Below, one piece after another: positions 49,601-62,103 of a stretch of DNA of 64,000 nucleotides. Positions within the stretch are counted from its first letter, which is position 1; each line of letters starts with the position of its first letter. The position numbers and the translations under genes were made by a program. The DNA comes from Bostrychus sinensis (lineage: Eukaryota; Chordata; Actinopteri; Gobiiformes; Eleotridae). The notes below the pieces were generated by a model. The model did not search any database and had not been told where the DNA came from. It worked only from the letters and a program-made list of their open reading frames with translations. Where the stretch lies: positions 17,076,001 to 17,140,000 of the forward strand of contig CM036255.1 of NCBI GenBank assembly GCA_020698575.1. The letters run 5' to 3'.

Positions 49601-49770
49601 GCCGCAGGAAGTTTCAGGACAGAGTGAAGTCTTCATTTGGCTCCGACCTCCTCTCTGTTTGTAGGGAGCTGTGGGTAGGGCAGTGACTTGAGTGGACCAA
49701 GTGTAGCTAACTTTTGAGCTTGAGAAAATATTTATTTAATTAGACTGTTGTGTAAAAACGGCTGCTCGGG
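49560..49770 (+). promoter_or_regulatory. Putative promoter / 5'-UTR exon of the second finger gene
   Basis: A less AT-rich stretch ending ggctgctcggg followed by the good donor gtaagtaaat at 49771. It would splice to the acceptor tatgcag before 50836, whose exon contains the ATG at 50858. No TATA box is obvious. Inferred only. Confidence 0.35.
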
Positions 49771-50857
49771 GTAAGTAAATCTTCCTTTATGCCAAGGTTG
49801 TTGGAAGTTTTTGCCGTTTTATTAAGATTTTTTAGTTAACCAACGTAGCTAGCTACACGTGTAGGTTAACAGAGCTTCTGCAGCGAGCTATGTAATCCCG
49901 TGCTCTTCATGCTCACCTAATGTTGCTTACATTAGTAACAATATTGCGGCCCTATTGCAAAAGTCTTAAAAACTGCGCTAACGTCAGGTTTTAGTAAGCC
50001 GCCAGCCACTGTTAATATCTCAAGTAGTCTCCAGCTAATTATTGTAACCCAATGAGCATGTTTCTTCTCATGACAATATCTTGTCGTTAATTGCATAATT
50101 AGTATGAGTTCGATTTGATTCATTAATTCAGCCTAACTTTGCTTGAATAGCATCATGTGATTTAGTGCAAATTTTTATATTGTCTTTTTATTGAATAATG
50201 ACATTTTTAAAACATACTAACTTAAACTGAACAACGTACACAGCAGTTTGTTAGTTTTGGTCTGATCTTTATAAACTTTTAAGATATCTACGATGTTAAA
50301 CATGAACAAGTTTATATGAAAGGTGGTGCACCGCCATCTGGTGGCAATGGGATATAACAACGCTTTGTAACTTTAAAAAATTACAGTTTTGCATACAAAA
50401 CACTACTAAGGTCTCATACAACCCCAGAACCATCTCTATATTTTTTCATGTTCTCAATGAGTTGAAGGAGATCAGTGTTTTATGAGGGTCTAGCATGTTC
50501 AGACTTTAAAATATTTAAAACATTTAATGCAGTACGTGGGTTGTTGCTTTTTCGGTATTGCTCATGTCTGTCTAGGAGAGTGCTGAGTCTGACAATGCCT
50601 ACTACTGTAGCAGTATTTTGCAGTAATGTCATCTCTCACCTGAGAAACCTTTTCCCTAAAGGCTACTTTTAATGATTAAAATCTGTCACTGATATTTTCA
50701 TTAGGTTTTTTTTTGGTGTCATGGAAAGTCTTTTGTAAGTGTAAAAGAGCTGATTTAGCCCACTGGTATTGGTTTGACCTGTCTGAATTGGTAAATAGAA
50801 AAAACAATAATATTACCATTTTGATTTGTATGCAGGTGGTGATTATACAGAGGCAGG

Positions 50858-53800
50858 ATGTTGCCTGGGGCACATCAAGGTAACCCTTTTTACTTTTGGT
50901 AGATGAGGGGAAAGACCAAACGCAAAAATTCATACACTTTTGGCCTTTGGGTTGTAGGGAATTCAAATCAGAGTGAGCTGTTTAAGTCACTGAAAGCACA
51001 TCTGAACAACAGAAAGAGACTGCAGCCCTTCATTGGTTTGTAACATATCTTAAGTCTGTAATTTTTCTGAATTTGTTTAGGTAATTTTTTCTCTTCATTT
51101 GTCTTCAGGCCTGAGCAGCATAATTGAATGTGTGAATGGAGGTACACCCCAAAGAGATGCATTCTATATTTGTGAGGTATGCATGTGTCGTCTTGACAAG
51201 GCAGATATGCGGAATCACATCATGGGAAGCCTCCATAGATACAAATACATTGTAAGTTTCAATATTGGGATGGTTTTGGAATAGTTGATTATAATTAATA
51301 ATAGTTTTTATTTGTCTGATAGAAAGCCAGGCACTCTGAACTGATATCCGAGTGGGGAGAAGACTCATGTCTATCAAAGCTAGCCTGGCCGCTGATGGAC
51401 ATAGCCAAAAAAATTGAGGAAAAAGAGGGACCAGGAAATGTTCAGGTGTGTTGTAATGGGAAACACAGACAATCGTTATGCATTTTTACATTATTGTTAA
51501 GCTTCTTGTTTCTTCTACATATTACAAGCCTTGGTGTTGGTCAGGGACTTTTCAAACACACATTTTTCTTGGTCATATCTCTTTGCACCCTAATTCAAAG
51601 GTGGTGGAGTTTGACAAGGCCTCATACCAGCAGATGGAAAGCCCAAGTAGTAATGGTTAGTGTATTTTTCAGTGTTTGTCTATGCAAAACATTTATGCAT
51701 TCATGTGCTCCTTTGATGTTCTTGTAACTGGTGGTATGTATGGTGGTATGTGTAAAAGCTGGCAATTAGTAAAAAAGTCATCTTCATAATATTGTTAAAA
51801 AGGTCAACAAAGTATAAAGTTCGCATTCACTACTGTAGTTTTTTTTTTTTTCTTTTTCTTTTAACTAGTTAAATTGAAATTCACCCAGTGTACGTTTTGT
51901 GCCAGACCCAAGTCTGGATAAATAAACCTATGTTAAATTATACACTGAACAAAAATATAAACGCAACACTTTTGCTTTTGCTCCCATTTTTCATGAGATG
52001 AACTCAAAGATCTGAAACTTTTTCTACATACACAAAATAACCATATCTCTCAAATATTGTTCACAAATCTGTCAAATCTGTGATAGTGAGCACTTCTCCT
52101 TTGCCGAGATAATCCATCCCTCCTCACAGGTGTGCCATATCCAGATGCTAATGAGACAGCATGATTATTGCACAGATGTGCCTCAGACTGGCCACAATAA
52201 AAGGCCACTCTGAAATGTGCAGTTTAATCATACAGCACAATGCCACAGATGTCGCAAGTTTTGAGGGAGCGTGCAATTGGCATGCTGACGGCAGGAATGT
52301 CCACCAGAGCTGTTGCTCGTGAATTGAATGTTCATTTCTCTACCATAAGCCGTCTCCAAAGGTGTTTCAGAGAATTTGGCAGTACATCCAACCAGCCTCA
52401 CAACCGCAGACGACGTGTAACCGCAGACGACGTGTAACCGCAGACGACGTGTAACCGCACCAGCCCAGGACCTCCACATCCAGCATGTTCACCTCCAAGA
52501 TCGTCTGAGACCAGCCACTTGGACAGCTGCTGAAACAATTGGTTTGCATAACCAAAGAATTTCTGCACAAACTGTCAGAAACTGTCTCAGGGAAGCTCAT
52601 CTGCATGCTCGTCGTCCTTATCGGGGTCTCGACCTGACTCCAGGTCGTCGTCGTAACAGACTTGAGTGGGCAAATGCTCACATGCGATGGCGCCTGGCAC
52701 GTTGGAGAGGTGTTCTCTTCATGGATGAATCCCGGTTTACACTTTTCAGGGCAGATGGCAGACAGCGTGTGTGGCGTCATGTGGGTGAGCGGTTTTCTGA
52801 TGTCACTGTTGTGGATTGAGTGGCCCATGGTGGCGGCGGGGTTATGGTATGGGCAGGCATATGTTATGGACGAAGAACACAGATGCATTTTATTGATGGC
52901 ATTTTGAATGCACAGAGATATCGTGACGAGATCCTGAGCCCCATTGTTGTGCCATACATCCAACAACATCACCTCATGTTGCAGCATGATAATGCACGAC
53001 CCCATGTTGCAAGGATCTGTAAACAATTCTTGGAAGCTGAAAACATCCCTGTTCTTGCATGGCCAGCATACTCACCAGACATGTCACCCATTGAGCATGT
53101 TTGGGATGCTCTGGATCGGCGTATACGACAGCGTGTTCCAGGTCCTACCAATATTCAGCAACTTTGCGCAGCCATTGAAGAGGAGTGGACCAACATTCCA
53201 CAGGCCACAATCGACAACCTGATCAACTCTATGCGAAGGAGATGTGTTGCACTGCATGAGGCCAATGGTGGTCACACCAGATACTGACTGGAGTCCCCAG
53301 ACCTCCCAGTAAACCCCCCCAGTAAAAGAAAACTGTATGTTTCAGAGTGGCCTTTTATTGTGGCCAGTCTGAGGCACACCTGTGCAATAATCATGCTGTC
53401 TCATCAGCATCTGGATATGGCACACCTGTGAGGAGGGATGGATTATCTCGGCAAAGGAGAAGTGCTCACTATCACAGATTTGACAGATTTGTGAACAATA
53501 TTTGAGAGATATGGTTATTTTGTGTATGTAGAAAAAGTTTCAGATCTTTGAGTTCATCTCATAAAAAATGGGAGCAAAAGCAAAAGTGTTGCGTTTATAT
53601 TTTTGTTCAGTGTAATAATAATAACAGCATGCTAGGAGGCAGACGGTTTGCTGTTGTGACCCTGAAAGGAAAAAGCTTAATTGTATTCAAGTTTTTGGAC
53701 AGCACGTAACATGCAACATTTCTTCCCTGTTTGTATTATTAAGATTTGTTTTTGTCAGTGTTTTATTTTTACTCTCTCTCTAAAAACCACAGCAGAAAAT

Positions 53801-55857
53801 GTAATACATTTTTTAAGAGATACCCTGAGGGAGAGTGAACCTGAAATCTCTGAAATAATAACCAAAATATGGGACCAGACAAAGTCACCATCGCAGAGAA
53901 TTGTCTTATACAGCCCTCGGAAGAAGTCTGAAAAGTCCTCTACAGAGATTCAAATCTCACCACAACATAGTAATGTATTACCAAGTCCACCAGATGCATT
54001 TAAAGGCGGCAGTAGCAGCAGCAGCTTTCTTAATGCCTATACAGGACAAGCGCCTCTTACTGGTAAGTCCAAAAATATGTGTCTGCCTCAAGAAGAGAAA
54101 TACATGTGTATAGTGAGTTTTGTTTGCGCCAGGTCTTGCGAGGGTCGTCGAGTGTAAAAGTGAAGATGGTCAGACATATTGTTTCTTATGTCACTGCTGC
54201 CGGGTTCGGTTCCACAAACATGACTTTATTGATCACCTGACCAGCACCTCCCATATCGCCAACTACCTGGTCAGTATTGGCATAAATATTCTCTTTAACA
54301 ACTATAAAATAAACATAAAAATATGCATTTGCATAGCTGGAATCTCACCCTGAGCAGTTGGATTCAGTGGATATAAATGACTGTTATCAGGTGGAGTTAC
54401 TGGCTCAAAACTTGAAAAAGGAAGAACACACCACAGAATTAAAGGTACCTTTTCTGTACAACGCATTATATTTTTGTGACTAAATGCCTTAATTAAAATT
54501 ATTGTAACCTGCTTTTAGGTGGTGCAAATACCAGAATCCCTCTGTATTCAAATGCTTGGCAGGAGTTACCACTGGTGTAAGTACAATCGCATTTCCAAAA
54601 TATTCTCATGGATCTAATTGCTTTTATTTTTTATAACTGCTTCCTACTGAGAAAAATCATTTTGATTTTTTTTTTTTTTTTTGAAACTGTGTTTCAGGTG
54701 TTAAGACACTTGGGTGCAATAATGCAGATTTTCCTGTAAAATTTAACAGAGATGTCAAACGTAAGTGTTTTTCAAAAGTTGTTTTTATGAAATTTTAGTT
54801 AGTTAAACATTTTGTGCATTTCATTTCAGGACAAAAAATGACCACGTTCTCACACCAAAAAGCTCCAAGGGAGTCTAATGCGGTGCAGTTACAAAAAAAA
54901 AAAAAAAAGAAGAAATGGAAGACACAAAAAAACAATCCTGTGTTTAAGGTCACACTCCCTGTTACTCAAGGTTCACTGCTTATCGAGAGGACATCTTTCA
55001 GCAAAGACAACCTTCCTCTTTCACTTAAAAATTCAACTGCAGTTGATTTAGTTCCAAGTCCTTCATCCAATTCCAAGTGTTCTCAGGATCCACAGGATTT
55101 TAACCTGGACTGTTCCTCTGAGGTCTTTGACACTACTTCAGAAAACACCACACTTGATGTCAGCTCACAACTGTATGACTTCCCTGAGCATACAAATGAA
55201 TACATCAAACAAGAAATGGATTTCAGAAATGATCAGTGGATTAACCAATTTGAGGACCAAAATGTTAATAGTAAAATAAACATTGACTCAAATGTTGGAT
55301 TGTGTGCAGAGGATTTAAATGCACACTTGTATAAGGAAAATGCAAAAGGATCTGAAGGCCATGCGCTTATACTTTCCCACAGTGAATACTGGCCATCCTA
55401 CGGATTTTTGTGTCCAGTAGGCACAAGAGAAAAGGAGAGATGTGCAGTTGGTAATCCATATTTCCATCAACAACCCAAGTACTCTTTACCAGATTACTTT
55501 CATCAGCAGCATATGTACTCTTCAGGGCATTTCGTTGGTGGTTGCAGGATCAACCCTCAAGCAGGGGATTTCTTTTCCCATAATAACAGCATTATACTCC
55601 CTGATCACAGTCAGTCACACTCCAGTTGTTACGCCAACACTCATCACTACTCTTCATGTCAGGGCAGCTCTGGATGGGGGACATACCAGTCACAAGCATC
55701 TGAAAAAACTCAGTGCTACGGTCCTGACTGTGTTCTTCCTTACACATGTACTGGTTATGCAGGTGGGATTTCAGGAAACGCTTATGAAACAGGAACTTCC
55801 AGTGCAATGTATAATCCTATGTCCGATTTCCACTCTAGCCATGGGTGCCCATATTAA
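50858..55857 (+). CDS. Second multi-C2H2 (U1/matrin-like) finger protein, paralogue of the large gene
   Basis: Eleven coding exons: 50858-50879, 50958-51035, 51109-51251, 51323-51445, 51601-51655, 53793-54062, 54133-54269, 54358-54444, 54519-54576, 54698-54760 and 54830-55857. They sum to 2064 nt (687 codons plus stop) with matching phases. The ATG at 50858 (MLPGAHQ) is the first in frame. Two type B units: GLSSIIEC with CEVC-x11-H-x5-H (about residues 34-81) and GLARVVEC with CHCC-x11-H-x5-H (about 231-276), each followed by a helix exon and a 55- or 58-nt exon as in the large gene. The tail has a KKKK run, a SUMO-type IKQE and a Tyr/His/Ser/Gly-rich end. Intron 5 carries a Tc1 transposon. 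Function unknown. Confidence 0.82.
51943..53612 (+). mobile_element. Near-complete Tc1/mariner element with inactivated transposase
   Basis: Flanked by TA at 51941-51942 and 53613-53614. The inverted ends of over 200 bp (cactgaacaaaaatataaac) are almost identical, so insertion looks recent. The transposase frame starts at 52240 (MPQMSQVLRERAIGMLTAGM, helix-turn-helix) and continues through MDESRF (first catalytic Asp), QHDNARPHVA (second) and SPDMSPIEHVWD (final Glu) to HTRY at 53285. It is broken by a 17-bp sequence present three times (52400-52453), which shifts the frame, and by a TGA at 52818. Confidence 0.93.
54830..55857 (+). CDS. Second finger gene, last exon: low-complexity tail with A16 tract
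   Basis: 342-residue C-terminal exon. A run of 16 A (54893-54908) encodes part of a QKKKKKKKWKTQKN basic stretch. It is followed by an acidic/Ser-rich part with YIKQEMDF (about 55200) and a final 150 residues rich in Tyr, His, Ser, Gly, Cys and Gln (for example FHQQHMYSSGHF). The stop is TAA at 55855-55857. The homopolymer could cause frame slippage in sequencing or transcription. Confidence 0.8.
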
Positions 55858-56809
55858 CACAGTGAGTTTTACAATGGGTTCTTATGGGAATTGGAATCTA
55901 AATAGTATCCTAGAAAAGTATGCATTCACTTTGTGTTCACCTTACATATAACTTTGCTGTTTTTTTTTCTTTTTTTTCTTTAAGCGTTCACGTGCTTAAG
56001 CACTGGGTTTTAAGATGCTATGCATTATCATTTGTCCCTAAAAGCTGCTGGCTAGGTGAGGATGTAGTTCTATAAGGCGCTACCTGTGACTTGAAGAGAT
56101 TACTAGTTATTTCATTTTCATTAAAATCTACAACTTTTTTTAAATACACTAAATGGGATTAGATTCTTTTATGGTTGCCATATCATTGACAGTATATAAA
56201 CATATATAATTACAACAATTGGATTACAGTGAGATCTTGTTATATTCAATACTACATAATGTTCAGTATTTGATTTACATTCAGCTATAGAATACCCATG
56301 CTACTTTTGTTAAGCATAGTTGCCAGAAACATGCCAGTATAAATATAAATGGCTGTATTTATTTATGAAGGCAAAAGTTAAGTTGATTACGTTGTAATTT
56401 CTGCCCTGTTTAGCGAAATAAAGATTTTACTTGGAAAGACGTAAGTATAGTAGTTTGCATATAATAAAAAAGTGCGTGTGTCGAATTAAATATGCTGCTG
56501 TTGCCTCAAAAACAATAAAAAGCAAAACACTTTACATGACTATGCAAATTCCCACTAGACGTAAACGCAGCATAGATGACGCAGTTTTGATGCGGAAGTG
56601 TTCATTGCAATCCTGCAAGCCCTACAGCTGCACCGAGGAGATTGCGCACAAGCTAGTGAAAATAGTCTGTCTTTAACATTGGAAAACCCCTTAAATATTC
56701 CAATTTAATGGCAAAAATTACCTTAGTTTGCAAATAGGGGATTGTAGATATCATTTGGGAGCTCTTAGTCGCATCCCTTTTTCCAATAGACCTTTTGTAA
56801 TCGGTCGAC
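55858..56809 (+). other. 3' UTR of the second finger gene and rprd1a promoter region
   Basis: AATAAA at 56417-56422 is the likely polyadenylation signal. The rest, up to the rprd1a start codon at 56810, should hold the rprd1a promoter. No TATA box is obvious. Confidence 0.5.
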
Positions 56810-59800
56810 ATGTCCGCTTTTTCTGAAGCGGCTCTAGAGAAGAAACTATCCGAGCTTAGCAACTCTCAGCAAAGTGTGCAGACGTTGTCGTTGTGGCTTA
56901 TTCATCATAGAAAACACTCGAAGACTATTGTCAATGTTTGGTTTAACGAATTAAAGAAAGGTAAGATTATATTTGTTCACAGGTTGTTTACAGTTAAACG
57001 AGAGTAAGTTCACTGTCATTAGCAACTCCTGCTAAAGCCCCTCTCACATAAGTAAAGCCAGCTACGGTGTCCCCACAGTTTATTTAAGGCCGTGTTGGAA
57101 CCACTCATCGTCTCTGAGCACGTAATGTTTTTGAATACAAGATAAGCAAACTGTATATTAAATATTATTTTGGAATTTAAAAATGCATAAAAATGAATAA
57201 TTACCGTTACCTGTACACTTGTTGAAATATACCAGTTGTGTTGTAGTAGCGTCTTACCCTTACCTAAAAACAGTTGTTTTTGGCTGGACTGGGATCTACA
57301 GATGTCTATAAATTTCCCTCCTCTTTAAAAACACGACTTATACTTACATTGTTTTGAAAACGTTTATTCAAAAAGACTAGTCCTATAAAGTGCTTCACTG
57401 AATCCTATCTATGTCACAGCTCAATTCCTTTTAATACACAGCATGTAGTGTATGCAGCCTTTTTGGGGATATAGTTTAAGAGAACATTATATTGCTAACA
57501 CATCAAAAGTACTGGCACAGCTTAGAGTAAAACAGCCTAGCAATATCTCCAGAGTATAGTCTATGTTTAGAATACACATTGTCAATAAGCACTAGGCACT
57601 GGAGCACATTTCTCTGGAGCTTATTGGGGATCCCACAGTTGTACACTCAACAAATGGCTTCAAATTGTATTAATGCAGGGCAGCATTATTATATTGGTGA
57701 TATGAAAAAGGTGGCATTATTGATACTTCTCACTGTTAGCATTTATTATGTTACTGCTTTATTTGAGAGCTCAATTATTGTAACAAAAACAAATGTTGTT
57801 CCAGCCCAGGTATCTCGTAAGTTGACCTTCCTTTATTTGGCCAATGATGTCATTCAAAACAGTAAGAAGAAAGGACCAGAGTTCACGCAAGACTTTGCAC
57901 CAGTTATTGTTGATGCATTCAAACATGTGCACAGGTAAAGTGTGTTTTAAATACATCTACAATGCGCACACCTGCAATATAATGTCACACTTTTTTAGGG
58001 AGGGCGAGGAAGGATGTAAAAAACAGCTCAGTCGGGTGTTGTCGATTTGGCAGGAGAGAGCTGTCTATGAGAACAACCTGCTCAATCAGCTGTCACAAGT
58101 CTTAAGTAAGTTCCTTCATATTGATTTGTTGTCGTTATCTTTTTAAATAGTCCTCATTATGTAGAGGACCTATGTATTTGCACGTATGTAACAAAAAACG
58201 TTTTATTTGTGATTTTTTTTTTTTTAATATTAATTTTAGATGAAGAAAAGAAGCCTAAGAAAAGATCTTATGAGGAGATCCACCCTGATGATGAAGACTT
58301 TGCTTCACAGAGCTCACCAACCGAGCCACCACAGGTTAGGCTTGAACAAAGTTAATCCCCTGAGGCCACGTACCAGTCCAGTTAGGATTTTTTATCCTTG
58401 CTAGTGGCGCAGTGGTTTAAGTGTGACATCCAGAGGGTCGGCAGAAGCTCATAATGTTGTTGTGTCCCTTGGCAAAGTACCCATATTGCCCACTCCAATC
58501 ACAGTATGTGGCTGGTTGCAACAGAAAAGTAGTAAAAAAATGTCCAAGTTACTGTGTGACTGGTTTGCTGTGGCAACCCCAAATAAGAAAGGGAGCAGCG
58601 AAAGATAAAGGAAAAAAAAATGGTTTGCTGGTCATTTCCAATTTCATATATTTGTTAACATGTACAGTACATAGTATGGATGATAAAGCCTCTTGTCTCA
58701 CATGATACAATATTTGTTTTTACAAGAATGCTCATGTTACAGAGTGGAAAATGAGTCATTCTGATTGCACCATGTTTATGGAAGAGGGGCTATTCTACCT
58801 TTTTCAGGAAAACCTCAAAATGACTTGGAGGCTAGATATTTTAATTCTTTTAAAGCCATGTATTTTTGTAGATAATTTATTAATTCAGTTTAATCAAGGT
58901 CAAGATTTATTTATATAGAACATTTAAAAAACTACCACTACTGCCCCAAAGTGCTGTACAGGTTCAATAAAACCTAAAATAAATAGACAGAATAAAACAA
59001 CACTAAAAACACAATTTATGACTAAAAACACCTAAAACCAGACATATTGATATCTGAATACAAATGTACAGCTGAAATGGAAAATATGAGGATTTGTCCT
59101 AGCCTAACTTTGTCGAAGTCACTGTTTGTTCAGTACTTTCTTTTTTGATTTTCAGACAGCAGAATTAATCCGAGCTCTACAGGAGTTGGAGAATGCAGCA
59201 TCTAGTGATTCTGTTTTGAGGCAGCGCATCTCGTCACTTCCTGCTGAAGTGCAGGATACGTCATTGCTTCAGAGAATCACAGGTAAAAGCTCTGCATTTG
59301 GGACTGGATGTACAGACTTGTGGGTACATTTGCTACACTAAAATTATTATAATTGTTATGACTAGCTAGTCAGGAGGCTACAGGCTAGCTAGGAAATGAA
59401 CTCAGCTGTAGTGTATATTACATGCTCCACCTGTATTAAAACATATTTACAATGCCACCTATTTACATTACTTCTAATCACTGCACCAGTACTTAAGGTC
59501 TGTCAATATAAGTATATACAGTATGTCACTCACGCAGATGCTGCTTTGTGCTTTGGTGCCTCAGATAAAGAGTCGGGGGAGAGGCTCTCCCGTCTGGTGG
59601 AGGAGGCCTGCATGCTGCTAGCAGACTACAGTGGTCGTTTGGCAGCAGAGATCGATGATCGAAGACAACTCACCCGCACACTAACAACTTTCCTTCAAAG
59701 TCAAAAAGACGGCCTGGCTCAGAATGAGCAGAAACTCGAAGTGCGTAAATCACATTTTTCTTTGTGTTTTGCTCATTACACTTTATTGTGCTTTGTGTTT

Positions 59801-60710
59801 GCCCTTTTTGCCTCCACATCTACATAAAACTCAAGAAAGGATCAGGGTTTTCTTTCCCAGTTCTTTTTTGTGATTTTTTTTTATTTGTTTTTGTTTTATT
59901 TTTAATGGTAAGTAATTAATTGGGACGTATAAAAAAACTATACACAATTTCAGCCTTAAATATTTGTGATAACCATAACTTTCTAGCATTTATTCACAGA
60001 TACACGAGGATAAAGTATCTCTATACATTCCTTTGAAATAAAAAACTAATTGCAAAGAATAACATGAATCTTGTGAGTTATTGAAGTTTACAAAAATATC
60101 TGGTGAATTCTGTAGTCCTAATGGTATAACTTACACCAATATCTTTGACAAATGCAAGACACATGTTCTCTCACATTTGATTTGAAATACACTCTAAAAG
60201 CTGCTCAATAAGAAAATAATTTTTATATGACATCAAAATACACCAACTTTGTTATCAAAAGATAAGCAGCAAGAAACAACTGCCATTCATCTTTATGACA
60301 ATAAACTAATTAATTGCCATTGAATCTGTATATGTAAGGTGCATATGTGCATTTTTTGCCTCCTCTGACATCCAGAAATGGACGCATATTGGGAACTACA
60401 AGGACCAGCTCTTCCTTTTCCTATAAATGGCAATATTTTAAAAATTAACAAATCAAGTGACTTATATATAAATCAGCATGTTTTCTTATCAAAATGTGTT
60501 TTGTTGTAAGAAAAGTGCATGCTTAAATTACAACACCATACCAACAAACTATTCAGACCCCCCCCCCCCCCCCCCCCCCCCCTTCTGATTTCATTTAAGC
60601 TGTAAGTGCTAACGCTCCATGCCTTTTCTTTGTAGGAATATAAACGCAAACTGGCACAAGTGACCCAGGTCCGGAAAGAACTGCGCTCCCGCATCAACAA
60701 TCTTCCATGA
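56810..60710 (+). CDS. rprd1a: Regulation of nuclear pre-mRNA domain-containing protein 1A
   Basis: It binds the phosphorylated C-terminal domain of RNA polymerase II through an N-terminal CID and acts in CTD dephosphorylation and termination. Seven exons: 56810-56960, 57805-57934, 57999-58105, 58240-58334, 59156-59282, 59565-59740 and 60636-60710; 861 nt, 286 codons plus stop, phases consistent. Exons 1-3 encode the CID (starts MSAFSEAALEKKLSELSNSQ; contains RKLTFLYLANDVIQNSKKKG and RVLSIWQERAVYEN). Exons 5-7 encode the coiled coil (AELIRALQELENAA, LAAEIDDRRQLTR, EYKRKLAQV). The RVLSIWQERAVYEN segment is closer to RPRD1A than RPRD1B. It stops at RINNLP, about 25 residues earlier than the mammalian protein as I know it. 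Confidence 0.95.
58385..58615 (+). repeat. tRNA-like SINE/repeat in rprd1a intron 4
   Basis: Begins tagtggcgcagtggtttaag (A-box-like) and continues gtgtcccttggcaaagtacc ... ggtttgctgtggcaacccc, ending in an A-rich tail. It resembles the repeat at 44445. Confidence 0.55.
60558..60582. repeat. Poly(C) run, 25 bp
   Basis: Uninterrupted C25 about 50 bp before the last rprd1a acceptor. Its true length may be uncertain because homopolymers are error-prone. Confidence 0.9.
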
Positions 60711-62103
60711 GAACTGTACAGCTCTGAACTGACATCCACCGGCTAAAACTCCTCACCCCATCACAATTCATTACAATTTATTTCATTTAGGAAAGTTATT
60801 TTGTGTTTAAAGATACTGTTAAATCTGTCAGTATGATAATTTTTCCTGTGGATTTTATCTACATTTTTGAGTATATGTAAGTCAATATTTAGAACCATCA
60901 TCGTGCCCCAGCCAAAAGCAAAATTACAGTGTGTTTTTGTATTCATACATACATACATACATACATTTATTCACAAGTCATTAGAGTACAGTACTGTATA
61001 TCCTGTTTACATGTCATTTTATGATCTTCTGCAGTATTTTGCATTAAGGTCGTCTCACTGTTGTATGCTTTTGAGTATGTGACAATTCTCAATGTATTTT
61101 TTGCATCATGTATTAAAATAGGATCAGTTTGTTAGTAATGTGTGATAATGGCCTTAACTTAAAAGTTAAATATGGGTTCCCAAAACCAATATGTAATTGT
61201 ATTTACATAGCTTCGTAAGATGTTTGTATACATCTTCAAATTTGCATGTAAATATAATGACATAACACTTGGCTTGTGAAATGTTCATTGTTACTTTGGG
61301 TTGCCACATAAACCAGAACATTGATTGAAAGATGCTGTTATGTTGTCTACTGCCATACTGTTTTAACCTTAGCTCTGCCTAGTGTAGGTGCCTCTTAAAT
61401 GCTTGAGAAGTACCCCAGTACAAAAACAAACGCAACATCGTAAAGCAAACTGCGTTTTTGTACTTAAGAAACGGCTTCTTAAAACCAAATAAAAGTAAAG
61501 GTTTACACTTTTGTGGTGAGATGTCATTACAACCCAATCCGTTAGGCGGCATATATAGTTTCCATCCGATTAGCCTTGGTTTGGCCTGATTCTTGTTAAA
61601 AACTAAGAAAATACAGGAGGCCCATAATGAGTGAAATTAAAACCAATGTTGAAACTTGCACCTCATCCATCCATAAGTGAATCGCACTTTGAAGATTTCC
61701 GAAGACAATAAAACATTCACTGCCTATTTTACGCTTGCATTTATCATAGGAGTACACTATCACTACAGTAATTCTAGAGGTAACAAACTGTATTTGTCCA
61801 AGTTGGGTTGCCGTACCCTGGATAGCAAACAAATCGAGCTTGCGCAGTTTTTCATACAGAAGGAAAATAGAAGAGCGACACAGAGAAAAGATAAAATATA
61901 TATTATATTCTTCCTAAAAACTTCAGTTGACCAAGTCCTCATGGTATCTGTAATTGGTCTGTAAACAATTATAAAAAACAAACCCTGTTCCTGGTTTATT
62001 AGCGTGCTCGAGATTAACGTTAGCTAAGTAAGTTAGCTGCAGAAGCTAACGTTTGCGTTGTTACGTTTCTGTTGGAAAGAGTGCAAAACATCAGATCGCT
62101 CCA
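60711..62103 (+). other. rprd1a 3' UTR and promoter region of the third finger gene
   Basis: ATTAAA at about 61113 and AATAAA at 61488-61493 are candidate polyadenylation signals. A (CATA)n run of about five units is at 60947-60966. The stretch 61990-62100 just before the next start codon repeats gttagct/aacgtta motifs. No other exon seen. Confidence 0.55.

Noticed and set aside
55442..55951. 169-codon frame overlapping the last exon of the second finger gene
   Set aside because: Alternative frame of the real exon, with no splice link and no recognisable domain.
59396..59564. Upstream extension of the rprd1a exon at 59565
   Set aside because: It reads through intron sequence; the acceptor at 59563-59564 gives the conserved DKESGERLS start.
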